Source of the DNA: Pseudalkalibacillus sp051842935
GTDB taxonomy: Bacteria; Bacillota; Bacilli; Bacillales; Fictibacillaceae
Reading direction: 5' to 3'
Assembly: GCF_051842935.1 (NCBI RefSeq)
Contig: NZ_JBPXRR010000001.1
Coordinates: forward strand, 1,860,001-1,924,000
Length of the DNA stretch: 64,000 nucleotides
Positions within the stretch are counted from its first letter, which is position 1. Every line of letters begins with the position of its first letter. The notes beneath the pieces were generated by a model. It worked only from the letters and a program-made list of their open reading frames with translations. It ran no database searches and was not told where the DNA came from. The translations under genes and the position numbers were made by a program. Below, piece after piece: positions 43,186 to 51,023 of the stretch.

Positions 43186-43539
43186 TTACGTAAGCATTGA
43201 TGCAACGTTCAAAGTCGGGGCATCTCCCCATAATTTTTCAAGGTTGTAGTACGAACGGTCTTCCCGATGGAAGACATGGACGATGACATCCCCAAGATCG
43301 ATGAGCACCCATCTTGATTGGTCCAAGCCTTCCAATCGTTTGACGTCAAACCCGCTTTCTTGTGCTTGATCTTTCAATTCACGTGCAATCGCTTCTACTT
43401 GTTTCTCTGAATTCCCGTGACAGATCATGAAATAATCTGCTACTAGGGAAATACCTTGGACATCTAGGACGACAATGTCCTCTGCTCTTTTATCATCTGC
43501 AGCTTTTACCGATAATTGAACCAATTCGTTTGCTGTCAT
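43186..43539 (-). CDS. rsfS: Ribosomal silencing factor RsfS
   Basis: Binds ribosomal protein L14 and blocks joining of the subunits under starvation. 117 residues with VKAADDKRAEDIVVLDVQG, ADYFMICHGNSEKQVEAIA and LIDLGDVIVHVFHREDRSYY, all typical. AAGGAGG is nine bases before the ATG at 43539; an ATG two codons earlier overlaps the yqeK stop as ATGA and is the alternative. Corresponds to yqeL. Confidence 0.96.
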   Translation of the reverse strand: MTANELVQLSVKAADDKRAEDIVVLDVQGISLVADYFMICHGNSEKQVEAIARELKDQAQESGFDVKRLEGLDQSRWVLIDLGDVIVHVFHREDRSYYNLEKLWGDAPTLNVASMLT

Positions 43540-43541
43540 TC

Positions 43542-44111
43542 TCATTTTCCTCCTTGTTGACTGACGATATCATTATATGTGTGCAATGTGTCCGGATAGA
43601 CGAGCTGATTACGTCTCATTAAGAAAGTAATCGTATTCATGATCGCTTGCTTGACCGCCTCGTCCAAATCTTTTTCTGCCGTTTCACGGACTTCTTCTAC
43701 GCCCGGAAAATGTCTGCCAGGTTCGATGTAATCCGCAAGGAAAATCACCTTTTCAAGCAACGACATGTCGATTCGGCCGGAAGTATGTGTACGGATGGCT
43801 TCGAGAATCTCTTCATCGTCGATTCCGACTTCTTTTTTCACGAGATAGGCACCTACGGGGGCATGCCATAACTCTGATCCATAATGAAGAAGGTCTTCTC
43901 CTAGATTTTGCTCAAGGATGAGCGACTTCATCTCTTCTTTCGGCCGAAATTTCGCATAGTCATGGAAAATCGCTGCAAGTCTCGCCTTTTCAACATCGGC
44001 ACCAAAGCGTTCTGCCAACTCGACAGCAGTGTCCATGACACCGATCGTGTGTTGATACCTGTGGTCCGTCAATTGCGCTTTAACGATTTTCAGTGCTTCT
44101 TCCTGCCTCAT
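43542..44111 (-). CDS. yqeK: HD-domain nucleotide hydrolase YqeK
   Basis: 189 residues with the HD signature: YQHTIGVMDTAVELAERFG, then AAIFHDYAK (metal-binding HD) and a later EAIRTHTSG. YqeK family members hydrolyse diadenosine tetraphosphate symmetrically. The ATG at 44111, nine to ten bases after GAGGTGA, lies inside the end of nadD, so the two genes overlap by 32 bases and are likely coupled. Often found fused or adjacent to nadD. Confidence 0.94.
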   Translation of the reverse strand: MRQEEALKIVKAQLTDHRYQHTIGVMDTAVELAERFGADVEKARLAAIFHDYAKFRPKEEMKSLILEQNLGEDLLHYGSELWHAPVGAYLVKKEVGIDDEEILEAIRTHTSGRIDMSLLEKVIFLADYIEPGRHFPGVEEVRETAEKDLDEAVKQAIMNTITFLMRRNQLVYPDTLHTYNDIVSQQGGK

Positions 44112-44679
44112 AAAGACCATTCACCTCAATATATTTCCTTACTTCTTCTGATACATAGTACTTCGTATTCTCCCCTCCCGCAAACCGGTTTCTCAACATG
44201 GTAGATGAAATACCGATCAACGGGGTTTCAATGGTCAGAATCCTGTCCATATAGGGGCTTTCAAACTCATAGCCAGGTCGCTTCACACCGATGAACGTCA
44301 CCATCTCCATCAATTGTTCTATCCGGTCCCACGTATGGAGAGAATCAACCATATCCCCGCCTATGATGAAGTAGAATCGGGCATCCGCATGGTCCTCTTT
44401 CAACTGCTGGATGGTGTCGACTGTGTAAGAAGGCCCTTTCCGTTCAAACTCGATTTCGGTTACTTCGAATCCCTCGCAACGTGCGATCATCTCTCGAACC
44501 ATGGCAATACGATGCTCTCCATGTGTGACCTCCCTGTTTTTGTGAGGAGGTGTCGCACTTGGCATGAACCAGATTTCATCCAGGTTGCACTGGAACTTAG
44601 CCTCGGTTGCCATAATCAGATGTCCGATGTGAGGTGGATCGAACGTGCCGCCTAGAATGCCGATTTTCTTCGTATCCAT
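44080..44679 (-). CDS. nadD: Nicotinate-nucleotide adenylyltransferase NadD
   Basis: Transfers AMP from ATP to nicotinate mononucleotide in NAD synthesis. 199 residues with the nucleotidyltransferase motif GGTFDPPHIGH at 10-20 and the C-terminal ISSTMLRNR. The ATG follows yhbY by six bases without a strong binding site. Fifth gene of the yqeG operon (yqeJ). Confidence 0.95.
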   Translation of the reverse strand: MDTKKIGILGGTFDPPHIGHLIMATEAKFQCNLDEIWFMPSATPPHKNREVTHGEHRIAMVREMIARCEGFEVTEIEFERKGPSYTVDTIQQLKEDHADARFYFIIGGDMVDSLHTWDRIEQLMEMVTFIGVKRPGYEFESPYMDRILTIETPLIGISSTMLRNRFAGGENTKYYVSEEVRKYIEVNGLYEAGRSTENR

Positions 44680-44685
44680 TTGATG

Positions 44686-44979
44686 TTACGAAGGCAGCTC
44701 GATCGTTTTTTTCTCAGTAGATTCCTTGTACAACACGATGATGTTTCCGATGATCTGGACAAGCTCTGCACCTGTGTTGTGAGTGATGTTTTCAGCTACC
44801 GTCTCTTTATCTTCCTCACAATTTTGAAGTACGCTGACTTTGATCAATTCACGTGCTTCCAACGCATCTTTCAGTTGTTGGTACATATTTTCGTTCGTAC
44901 CACCTTTTCCAACTTGAAAAATAGGATCAAGGTGATGAGCTTTCGAACGCAAAAAGCGTTTCTGCTTTCCTGTTAGCAT
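44686..44979 (-). CDS. yhbY: CRM-domain RNA-binding protein YhbY
   Basis: 97 residues, essentially one CRM domain with the GKGG loop (FQVGKGGTNENMYQ), associated with pre-50S ribosomes. The ATG at 44979 has TTGGAGGG seven bases ahead and overlaps the aroE stop by seven bases. Corresponds to yqeI. Confidence 0.94.
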   Translation of the reverse strand: MLTGKQKRFLRSKAHHLDPIFQVGKGGTNENMYQQLKDALEARELIKVSVLQNCEEDKETVAENITHNTGAELVQIIGNIIVLYKESTEKKTIELPS

Positions 44980-45824
44980 GTTGGTTTCCCTCCAAGTTTT
45001 TGATGTATGATTTCTTCCATTAGATCGATGTCTGGTTCTTTTCCTGTCCACTGTTCGAATGCCAGTGCTGCTTGATGGACGAACATCGGCACGCCATTCT
45101 GAACTGCACACCCTTTTTCCAATCCTATTCGTAAAAATTCTGTCATAAGCGGGTTGTAGATGATATCAACTAACGTAGATTTCGAGCTCACTGAACTCAA
45201 ATCAATCGGCATAGCTCCTTCATTGGGATACATCCCAATCGGAGTCGTATTGATGATGATATCATACTCGGTAAGGCGTTGTTCTGCAGCTGAGATCGAA
45301 AGGGCAACGCCTCCGCTTTCCTCTAAAATATCTTTCGCCTTGGAAACGGTTCGGTTGGCGATGGCAATGTTCGGGACACCTTTCATGATCAGTGTTTTCA
45401 CGATAGCACGGGCAGCCCCACCTGCTCCAAGAACAAGTACTGCTGCATCCCTTAAGTTTCCTTGGTGAAAATCACTTAGGCCCCGATAAAAACCAGGTCC
45501 GTCGGTGTTGTAGCCTTTCAAACGTTTCCCGTGTACTTCTACAGTGTTCACAGCACCGATCGCTCTTGCATAAGGATCGATTTCATCCAAAAGGTCCATG
45601 ATTCGAAGCTTGTGCGGAATCGTAACATTGAACCCTTTACAGCCGGCCTCTACCAGCCGCTCCACTTGTTTCTCCAGTTCCACTTGGGGTACATGGATCG
45701 CTTCATAACGGGCTTCCATTCCTAACTGTTGAAGACAAGCATTATGGATCGCAGGGGACATCGATTGTTCGATCGGGTCACCTATGACTGCATAAAACGG
45801 TGCGTTTACCTTAGATAAGCGCAT
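44973..45824 (-). CDS. aroE: Shikimate dehydrogenase
   Basis: Reduces 3-dehydroshikimate with NADPH in the aromatic amino acid pathway. 283 residues; the substrate-binding block FNVTIPHK with catalytic lysine lies near residue 67, and the NADP loop GAGGAARAI near 133, with NRTVSKAKD following. The start overlaps the yqeH end by 14 bases. The binding site is spaced far (AGGGG 12 bases ahead), so expression probably depends on coupling. Confidence 0.95.
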   Translation of the reverse strand: MRLSKVNAPFYAVIGDPIEQSMSPAIHNACLQQLGMEARYEAIHVPQVELEKQVERLVEAGCKGFNVTIPHKLRIMDLLDEIDPYARAIGAVNTVEVHGKRLKGYNTDGPGFYRGLSDFHQGNLRDAAVLVLGAGGAARAIVKTLIMKGVPNIAIANRTVSKAKDILEESGGVALSISAAEQRLTEYDIIINTTPIGMYPNEGAMPIDLSSVSSKSTLVDIIYNPLMTEFLRIGLEKGCAVQNGVPMFVHQAALAFEQWTGKEPDIDLMEEIIHQKLGGKPTC

Positions 45825-46920
45825 TACGGATGTAAACCCCTACTCCCTTTGGTGCATAGGCCGTCACTTTCGTTCCTGCTTCCGATACAGTGACCCAGCC
45901 TAATCCAGAGAAAACGATATCCATCTTGTCTTCTTTGATGGAAAATTCATGTTTCACGAGAGGAGGGAGGTTGTCCTTATGTTCAGAATCTGGTGGACTC
46001 AACAGTTCACCTAACTGATTCTCGTAAAGATCATCTGCTTTTTCAAGTTTCGTACGATGAATCGGTAGTTCGTTTGAAAGATAACAGATGAAGGATTGCT
46101 TATCACCAGATACGAAATCGAAACGGGATAGACCACCAAAGAACAATGTCTGTCCTTCGTTCAATTGATAGATTTTCGGTTTGATTTCTTTCTTAGGTGT
46201 CACTTTCTTCAGATCTTTCTTATCTATATAGTGTGCAACTTGATGATGATTAATGATACCAGGCGTATCAAACAGAGAACTAGAATCATCCAATGGAATC
46301 TCGATCAGATCAAGCGTTGTCCCTGGATAATGGGAAGTCGTAATCAGAGAGGACGTTTCCTCGCTGAATTCACGAATCAACTGATTAATGAACGTCGATT
46401 TTCCGACATTAGTGGCACCGACGATATAGACATCCCTACCCTGGCGATGCTGTTCAATCGTCTCTGCGACTTCCTTTATATGGAGCCGTTTCTCTGCACT
46501 CATCAACTCTACATCGATCGGTTTGACTCCAAGCTGACTCGCCTCATACTTCATCCAATGTTTGATCTTGTTCGGCTTCACCGATTTCGGTAAGACGTCC
46601 AGTTTGTTCCCGACAAGCAAGATCGGATTCTTTCCTACAAAACGGTGAATACCGGGTAGCCAGCTACCACTGAAATCAAAAATGTCTACAATCTTCACAA
46701 TGAGTGCATCCTGTGAACCGATTCCAGACAAAATTTTTCGGTAATCGTCGTCTGTCAATGCGACATCCTGTACCTCATTATAATGTTTCAAACGGAAACA
46801 CCGTTGGCAAATGACGGAATCCCGTTCCAATGCCGACGGAGGAGCATAACCAAGCTCCCCTTTGTCTTCTGTTTGAATGGTTACTCCACAACCTTCACAA
46901 TAAATCTGATTATCCAACAA
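45811..46920 (-). CDS. yqeH: Ribosome biogenesis GTPase YqeH
   Basis: A circularly permuted GTPase needed for 30S assembly. 369 residues: an N-terminal treble-clef zinc finger (CEGC at about 9-12 and CQRC at about 38-41), then the motifs in permuted order, G4 VGNKLD near 105, G1 GATNVGKST near 170 and G3 DTPG near 218, and a C-terminal RNA-binding part. It abuts yqeG and overlaps aroE. Confidence 0.96.
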   Translation of the reverse strand: MLDNQIYCEGCGVTIQTEDKGELGYAPPSALERDSVICQRCFRLKHYNEVQDVALTDDDYRKILSGIGSQDALIVKIVDIFDFSGSWLPGIHRFVGKNPILLVGNKLDVLPKSVKPNKIKHWMKYEASQLGVKPIDVELMSAEKRLHIKEVAETIEQHRQGRDVYIVGATNVGKSTFINQLIREFSEETSSLITTSHYPGTTLDLIEIPLDDSSSLFDTPGIINHHQVAHYIDKKDLKKVTPKKEIKPKIYQLNEGQTLFFGGLSRFDFVSGDKQSFICYLSNELPIHRTKLEKADDLYENQLGELLSPPDSEHKDNLPPLVKHEFSIKEDKMDIVFSGLGWVTVSEAGTKVTAYAPKGVGVYIRNALI

Positions 46921-47436
46921 TCATTCCTCCCAATTAATTAACCCTTTACGTTTGAACCACTCGAGCACATGTCGTTCCATGTACCGATTCAATTTGGTAG
47001 CAAGTCCATCGTTCTTTGCGACCGGAACCACCAATATGGTATGTAAACCGAGGCGATTCCCTCCTAATACATCTGTAAAAATCTGATCTCCGACGACGAC
47101 AACTTCTTCATTCTTCAGATCCATATTTTTTGCTGCACGCTTGAATGCTTTTGTCATCGGCTTTCTTGCACGAAAAATAAAAGGAATGTTCAAAGGGTAT
47201 GAAAAACTTCTTACCCTTTCTTCGTTATTATTCGATACGATCGTCACTTGTAATCCTTTTTCTTTCAGCATGGCGAACCATTTGATCAGTTCAGGTGTCG
47301 CCTCAGGTCGATCCCATTCGACCAATGTATTATCCAGATCCGTAATGATGCCTTTGATACCTCTATCCAACAATTCATTGGCGTCTATGTCATAAATTGA
47401 TGGGACATGTTCATTTGGCAATAATCGTTTTAACAA
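46921..47436 (-). CDS. yqeG: HAD superfamily phosphatase YqeG
   Basis: 171 residues of the YqeG HAD-IIIA family; the catalytic motif is DLDNTLVEWD, followed by TIVSNNNE and a conserved GDQIFTDVLGGNRLG. The substrate is not firmly known; homologues act on phosphatidylglycerol phosphate. TTG at 47436 is the likely start, six bases after GAGGTG; the frame continues upstream without an ATG. It is the first gene of the eight-gene minus-strand operon ending with yqeM. Confidence 0.93.
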   Translation of the reverse strand: MLKRLLPNEHVPSIYDIDANELLDRGIKGIITDLDNTLVEWDRPEATPELIKWFAMLKEKGLQVTIVSNNNEERVRSFSYPLNIPFIFRARKPMTKAFKRAAKNMDLKNEEVVVVGDQIFTDVLGGNRLGLHTILVVPVAKNDGLATKLNRYMERHVLEWFKRKGLINWEE

Positions 47437-47475
47437 CCAAAACACCTCATTATACAATCTTCTTCAATCCTCATT

Positions 47476-47503
47476 ATTGTACCAATAATTAAGGGCTGAA
47501 CAA
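47476..47503 (-). promoter_or_regulatory. Candidate sigma-A promoter of the yqeG operon
   Basis: TTGTTC (47498-47503) and TACAAT (47476-47481) with 16-bp spacing on the minus strand, about 40 bp before the yqeG start. A TATAAT also occurs at 47450-47455 but lacks a matching -35. Confidence 0.5.
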
Positions 47504-47605
47504 TGATTTTTATCCATTCGTATTTAAAGAAGTATTGAGCGAAAACTTTGAATTGTTCGTAAAAAAACATAAAAACTTTTCGACAATATTCGATTGCATC
47601 CAAAA

Positions 47606-47704
47606 TGTGGATAACTTTACTCACAAAATACACACCGAAAAACAACTAATTATTTACTTTATAAACAATTTACCCACAAGTTATCCACTTTTTCATGTGG
47701 ATAA
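47606..47704. promoter_or_regulatory. DnaA-box cluster upstream of sda
   Basis: Two perfect DnaA boxes in the form TGTGGATAA (47606-47614 and 47696-47704), one TTATCCACT (47681-47689) and one TTACCCACA (47670-47678), each one base from consensus TTATCCACA, within 99 bp. The region is very AT-rich. In B. subtilis DnaA binds such a cluster to activate sda when replication is perturbed. The rest of the 496-bp yqeG-sda gap shows no gene. Confidence 0.88.
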
Positions 47705-47932
47705 TAGAACGATTGTTCCTTATTTTAATTCGTGGTAAGCTAGGTTTACATCATAACATAATAGCTTATGTGAAGCGCTTTATAAATATGAAAGATAGAT
47801 TTATATAATGTTAAAACCTCATCGATCCTCTTCATAAAATTATTTTTGAACTCTTACATTTCTTTTCTTAACTTTTACAAATGAATGATTTCTGAAAACG
47901 TCTGGAGGTGCGAAGGCCATTCGGCTATAACT

Positions 47933-48076
47933 ATGGAAAATTTATCTGATGAGCTATTGATTGAATCCTATCACAAAGCCAAGGAATTGAAACTGAGCAA
48001 TGAATTCATCACGTTGATCAAACAAGAGATTGACCGTCGCCACTTATCTACCAAATTGATCACGACTCATTTGTAA
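47933..48076 (+). CDS. sda: Sporulation inhibitor Sda
   Basis: A 47-residue helical-hairpin checkpoint protein that inhibits the sporulation histidine kinases (KinA, KinB) when replication initiation or DNA integrity is disturbed. MENLSDELLIESYHKAKELK closely matches the family (KLSDELLIESYFKA). The start at 47933 fits the family N-terminus, but no good binding site is at the normal distance: GAAGG is 16 bases and GGAGG 24 bases upstream. A DnaA-box cluster lies 230-330 bp ahead. Confidence 0.9.
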   Translation: MENLSDELLIESYHKAKELKLSNEFITLIKQEIDRRHLSTKLITTHL

Positions 48077-48078
48077 TC

Positions 48079-48109
48079 GAACCGACCCGCCGTTGGTTCT
48101 TTTTTTTTG
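48079..48109 (+). terminator. Rho-independent terminator of sda
   Basis: GAACCGAC pairs with GTTGGTTC (one G-T pair) around five bases, followed by nine T, directly past the stop codon. Confidence 0.9.
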
Positions 48110-48256
48110 CTATTTTCTAAAACAACGTTTTTTTGGTTTCTACCATCATGATGCAAATTAGCTGTTAAAGTTGCCGATATAGGCGATAATAGCAGTAAGG
48201 AGTTTCAAGTAAATTAAACAATTTGTGAATTTTAAGGTCTTTTGACGTTAAAAAGT

Positions 48257-48286
48257 TGATAAGGGAAACTTTTTTTGATTACAATG
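48257..48286 (+). promoter_or_regulatory. Candidate sigma-A promoter of the mrp operon
   Basis: TTGATA (48257-48262) and TACAAT (48281-48286) with 18-bp spacing, 57 bp before mrpA. The 266-bp sda-mrpA gap shows nothing else that I can name. Confidence 0.5.
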
Positions 48287-48342
48287 ATAATGGTCTACTT
48301 ACATAATAGGTTACGGAAAACTCGATAGGAGGATAATTCATA

Positions 48343-50685
48343 ATGTTACAGTTTGCAGTCCTTGCTCCCTTTTTAACGGCATTACTTGTGCCGTTTTTCT
48401 TTCGATACATACGGCAGGTGCACACCGGCTGGTTCGTGCTGCCCGTCCCTTTCCTACTGTTCATCTACTTTTTGAGTCAGATGGGTACAGTATCTGAAGG
48501 GGACAATATATTGACCGTAGTAGAATGGGTACCATCCCTCGGAATGAATTTCAGTTTTTACCTGGATGGATTAAGCCTATTGTTCTCCATGTTAATCAGT
48601 GGAATTGGTACTCTTGTAACTTTGTATTCCATTTTTTATCTGAATAAAAACGAAAAGTTGAACAATTTCTATGTATTTCTCTTCATTTTCATGGGTGCGA
48701 TGCTGGGAGTCGTCCTCTCTGATAATGTATATGCGCTTTACCTGTTCTGGGAATTGACGAGTCTTTCCTCATTCCTTCTGATCGGATATTGGTATGATCG
48801 TGAAGCATCCCGTTACGGTGCACTCAAATCCATGATCATTACGGTATTAGGTGGCCTTGCTATGCTGGGTGGATTCATCCTCCTTTCTTATGTAGCTGGG
48901 TCGACGAGCATCCGAGAAATCATCGGTGCAACTGATGTTGTTCTGGAAAGTCCGTATTTCGTTGCCATCCTATTGTTGATTTTATTGGGTGCGTTTACGA
49001 AATCCGCCCAATTCCCGTTCCATATCTGGTTGCCGGATGCGATGGAAGCACCGACGCCTGTCAGTGCCTTCCTCCACTCCGCCACAATGGTAAAAGCAGG
49101 GATCTACCTGACAGCACGTCTCTTCCTGATTTTCGGAGGGACTGATCTTTTCTTCTTACTCGTCACTGGATTTGGATTACTCACATTATGCTGGGGATCC
49201 TACATGGCGGTTCGTCAGACCGACTTGAAAGCGATCTTAGCGTTCTCTACGATCAGTCAGCTCGGTATGATTATGTCCATGCTCGGTTTCGGTACGAAAG
49301 CGGCCATATTTGCGGCGATTTTCCATATTTTCAACCATGCTACTTTTAAAGGAAGTCTGTTCATGGTTGCCGGTATCGTAGACCATGAAACCGGTACGAG
49401 AGATATTCGTAAACTCGGAGGACTCATGACATTGATGCCGATTTCTGCCACACTGGCTTTCTTTGGTGCCTTTTCGATGGCTGGCGTTCCATTACCGGTG
49501 TTCAACGGGTTCCTAAGTAAAGAAATGTTCTTTGAAACGTCATTGCATATCGAATCGACTTCAGCGTTTGTATCCGCACTAACACCGATTATTCCGGTCC
49601 TTGCGGTACTCGGTAGTATTTTTACATTCGTCTACTCGATGTATTTCTTCTTCCAAACATTCGCAGGGAATACGAAGGGCGATCTTCCGGTGAAGCCGCA
49701 TGAAGCACCACTAGGCATGCTGCTCTCTCCGATCGTACTGATTCTTTTCGTTGTTGTCGTCGGATTGTTACCTAACCTGATCAATCATCCAATTTTGACA
49801 CCTGCTACAGCAGCAGTGTTTGGAGAAGCACCTGAGAAACACCTGAAATTCTGGCACGGATTCGAACCGCAGTTGTTCATGTCTCTTGCAGTCGTCGCTC
49901 TCGGTACACTCTTCTACTTGACGATGAAAAAGTGGAAAGTGATCTACAACTGGCTGCCTGGACGAATGAGTGCGAACAAAGTGTATGATTTCATCTACAA
50001 TACACAGTTCAAAATCGCTGAAAAGACAACCAACACCTATATGACAGGTTCGATCCGTCATTATGTGATGTATATTTTGATTTTCTTAGTCGGAGCTACA
50101 GGTGTCACATTGTATGTGACAGATGGATTCGTCATTTCAACCGATGATCTCGCTCCAATTTCCTGGCCGGAAATCGCAGTTGCGGTCGTCATGGCAATTG
50201 CTGCGTTTGCCACCATTGTTATGAAAAACCGTATTGCAGCCATTCTCGTCTTAGGTGTCGTCGGTTTTGGATTATCACTCTTGTTCGTGTTCTTCCGAGC
50301 ACCTGACCTTGCATTGACGCAGTTGATCGTCGAAACAGTGACAGTCGCTCTGTTCTTACTCTGCTTCTATCATTTACCGAAGCTCGATACAGAAAAGCAA
50401 TCACCAGGTGCAAGAACGTTGAATATGATCATTTCAGCTTCAGTCGGGATATTGGTTACATTGGTCGCCATCGCTTCTCATAGTTCTAAGAAGTTTGAAA
50501 CGATATCGCATTACTTCATAGAAGAATCCCACCACCTCGGTGGCGGTGATAATGTGGTCAACGTCATCCTGGTTGATATGCGTGGACTGGATACCTTGTT
50601 TGAAATTACAGTACTCGGGTTGGCTGCATTAGGCATTTACGCAATGATTCGACTCCGAAAAGAAGAAGAGGAGCTGGATTCATAA
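48343..50685 (+). CDS. mrpA: Na+/H+ antiporter subunit MrpA
   Basis: Largest subunit of the Mrp (Mnh/Sha) cation/proton antiporter, related to the NuoL proton pump of complex I. 780 residues (about 800 in Bacillus), over 20 membrane helices. The central proton-translocating domain has LFWELTSLSSFLLIGYW and FHIWLPDAMEAPTPVSAFLHSATMVKAG, quoted in part, and the C-terminal MrpA-specific domain includes FRAPDLALTQLIVETVTVALF and ends with FEITVLGLAALGIYAMI. It does not continue into an MrpB-like domain. AGGAGG is ahead of the ATG. The stop shares a base with mrpC. Confidence 0.95.
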   Translation: MLQFAVLAPFLTALLVPFFFRYIRQVHTGWFVLPVPFLLFIYFLSQMGTVSEGDNILTVVEWVPSLGMNFSFYLDGLSLLFSMLISGIGTLVTLYSIFYLNKNEKLNNFYVFLFIFMGAMLGVVLSDNVYALYLFWELTSLSSFLLIGYWYDREASRYGALKSMIITVLGGLAMLGGFILLSYVAGSTSIREIIGATDVVLESPYFVAILLLILLGAFTKSAQFPFHIWLPDAMEAPTPVSAFLHSATMVKAGIYLTARLFLIFGGTDLFFLLVTGFGLLTLCWGSYMAVRQTDLKAILAFSTISQLGMIMSMLGFGTKAAIFAAIFHIFNHATFKGSLFMVAGIVDHETGTRDIRKLGGLMTLMPISATLAFFGAFSMAGVPLPVFNGFLSKEMFFETSLHIESTSAFVSALTPIIPVLAVLGSIFTFVYSMYFFFQTFAGNTKGDLPVKPHEAPLGMLLSPIVLILFVVVVGLLPNLINHPILTPATAAVFGEAPEKHLKFWHGFEPQLFMSLAVVALGTLFYLTMKKWKVIYNWLPGRMSANKVYDFIYNTQFKIAEKTTNTYMTGSIRHYVMYILIFLVGATGVTLYVTDGFVISTDDLAPISWPEIAVAVVMAIAAFATIVMKNRIAAILVLGVVGFGLSLLFVFFRAPDLALTQLIVETVTVALFLLCFYHLPKLDTEKQSPGARTLNMIISASVGILVTLVAIASHSSKKFETISHYFIEESHHLGGGDNVVNVILVDMRGLDTLFEITVLGLAALGIYAMIRLRKEEEELDS

Positions 50686-51023
50686 TGGAATTAATCATGT
50701 CCGTACTCGCCGGCTTGTTGTTTACTGCTGGTGTTTACTTACTACTACAAAGACAAGTTCTGAAAATCGTTTTCGGTACAGCTCTTCTCTCCCATGGAGC
50801 TCACCTTCTCATTTTGACAATGGGGAAGTTGAATAGAGGGCAACCACCGATATTGGAAAAAGGGATCGAACATTACGCAGATCCCTTACCTCAGGCACTG
50901 ATTTTGACATCGATCGTCATCAGTTTCGGGGTAACATCATTTTTACTCGTTCTCGCATATCGAGCGTACAAAACGAACAAGACAGACAACATGGAGCAAT
51001 TGAGGGGATCTGATCATGACTAA
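50685..51023 (+). CDS. mrpC: Na+/H+ antiporter subunit MrpC
   Basis: 112 residues, three membrane helices, homologous to NuoK. LLSHGAHLLILTMGKLNRGQPP and YADPLPQALILTSIVISFG are the family blocks, each shown only in part of the full conservation. It starts on the last base of the mrpA stop codon (TAATG); in the standard order mrpB should stand between them and is absent. Confidence 0.94.
   Translation: MELIMSVLAGLLFTAGVYLLLQRQVLKIVFGTALLSHGAHLLILTMGKLNRGQPPILEKGIEHYADPLPQALILTSIVISFGVTSFLLVLAYRAYKTNKTDNMEQLRGSDHD

Noticed and set aside
47450..47455. TATAAT as the -10 of yqeG
   Set aside because: No matching -35 at 16-18 bp, and it would place the transcript start at or inside the ribosome binding site.
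48343..50685. mrpB fused to the end of mrpA
   Set aside because: The MrpA C-terminus ends with its own typical block and total length is 780 residues, with no MrpB-like glycine-rich helix region.
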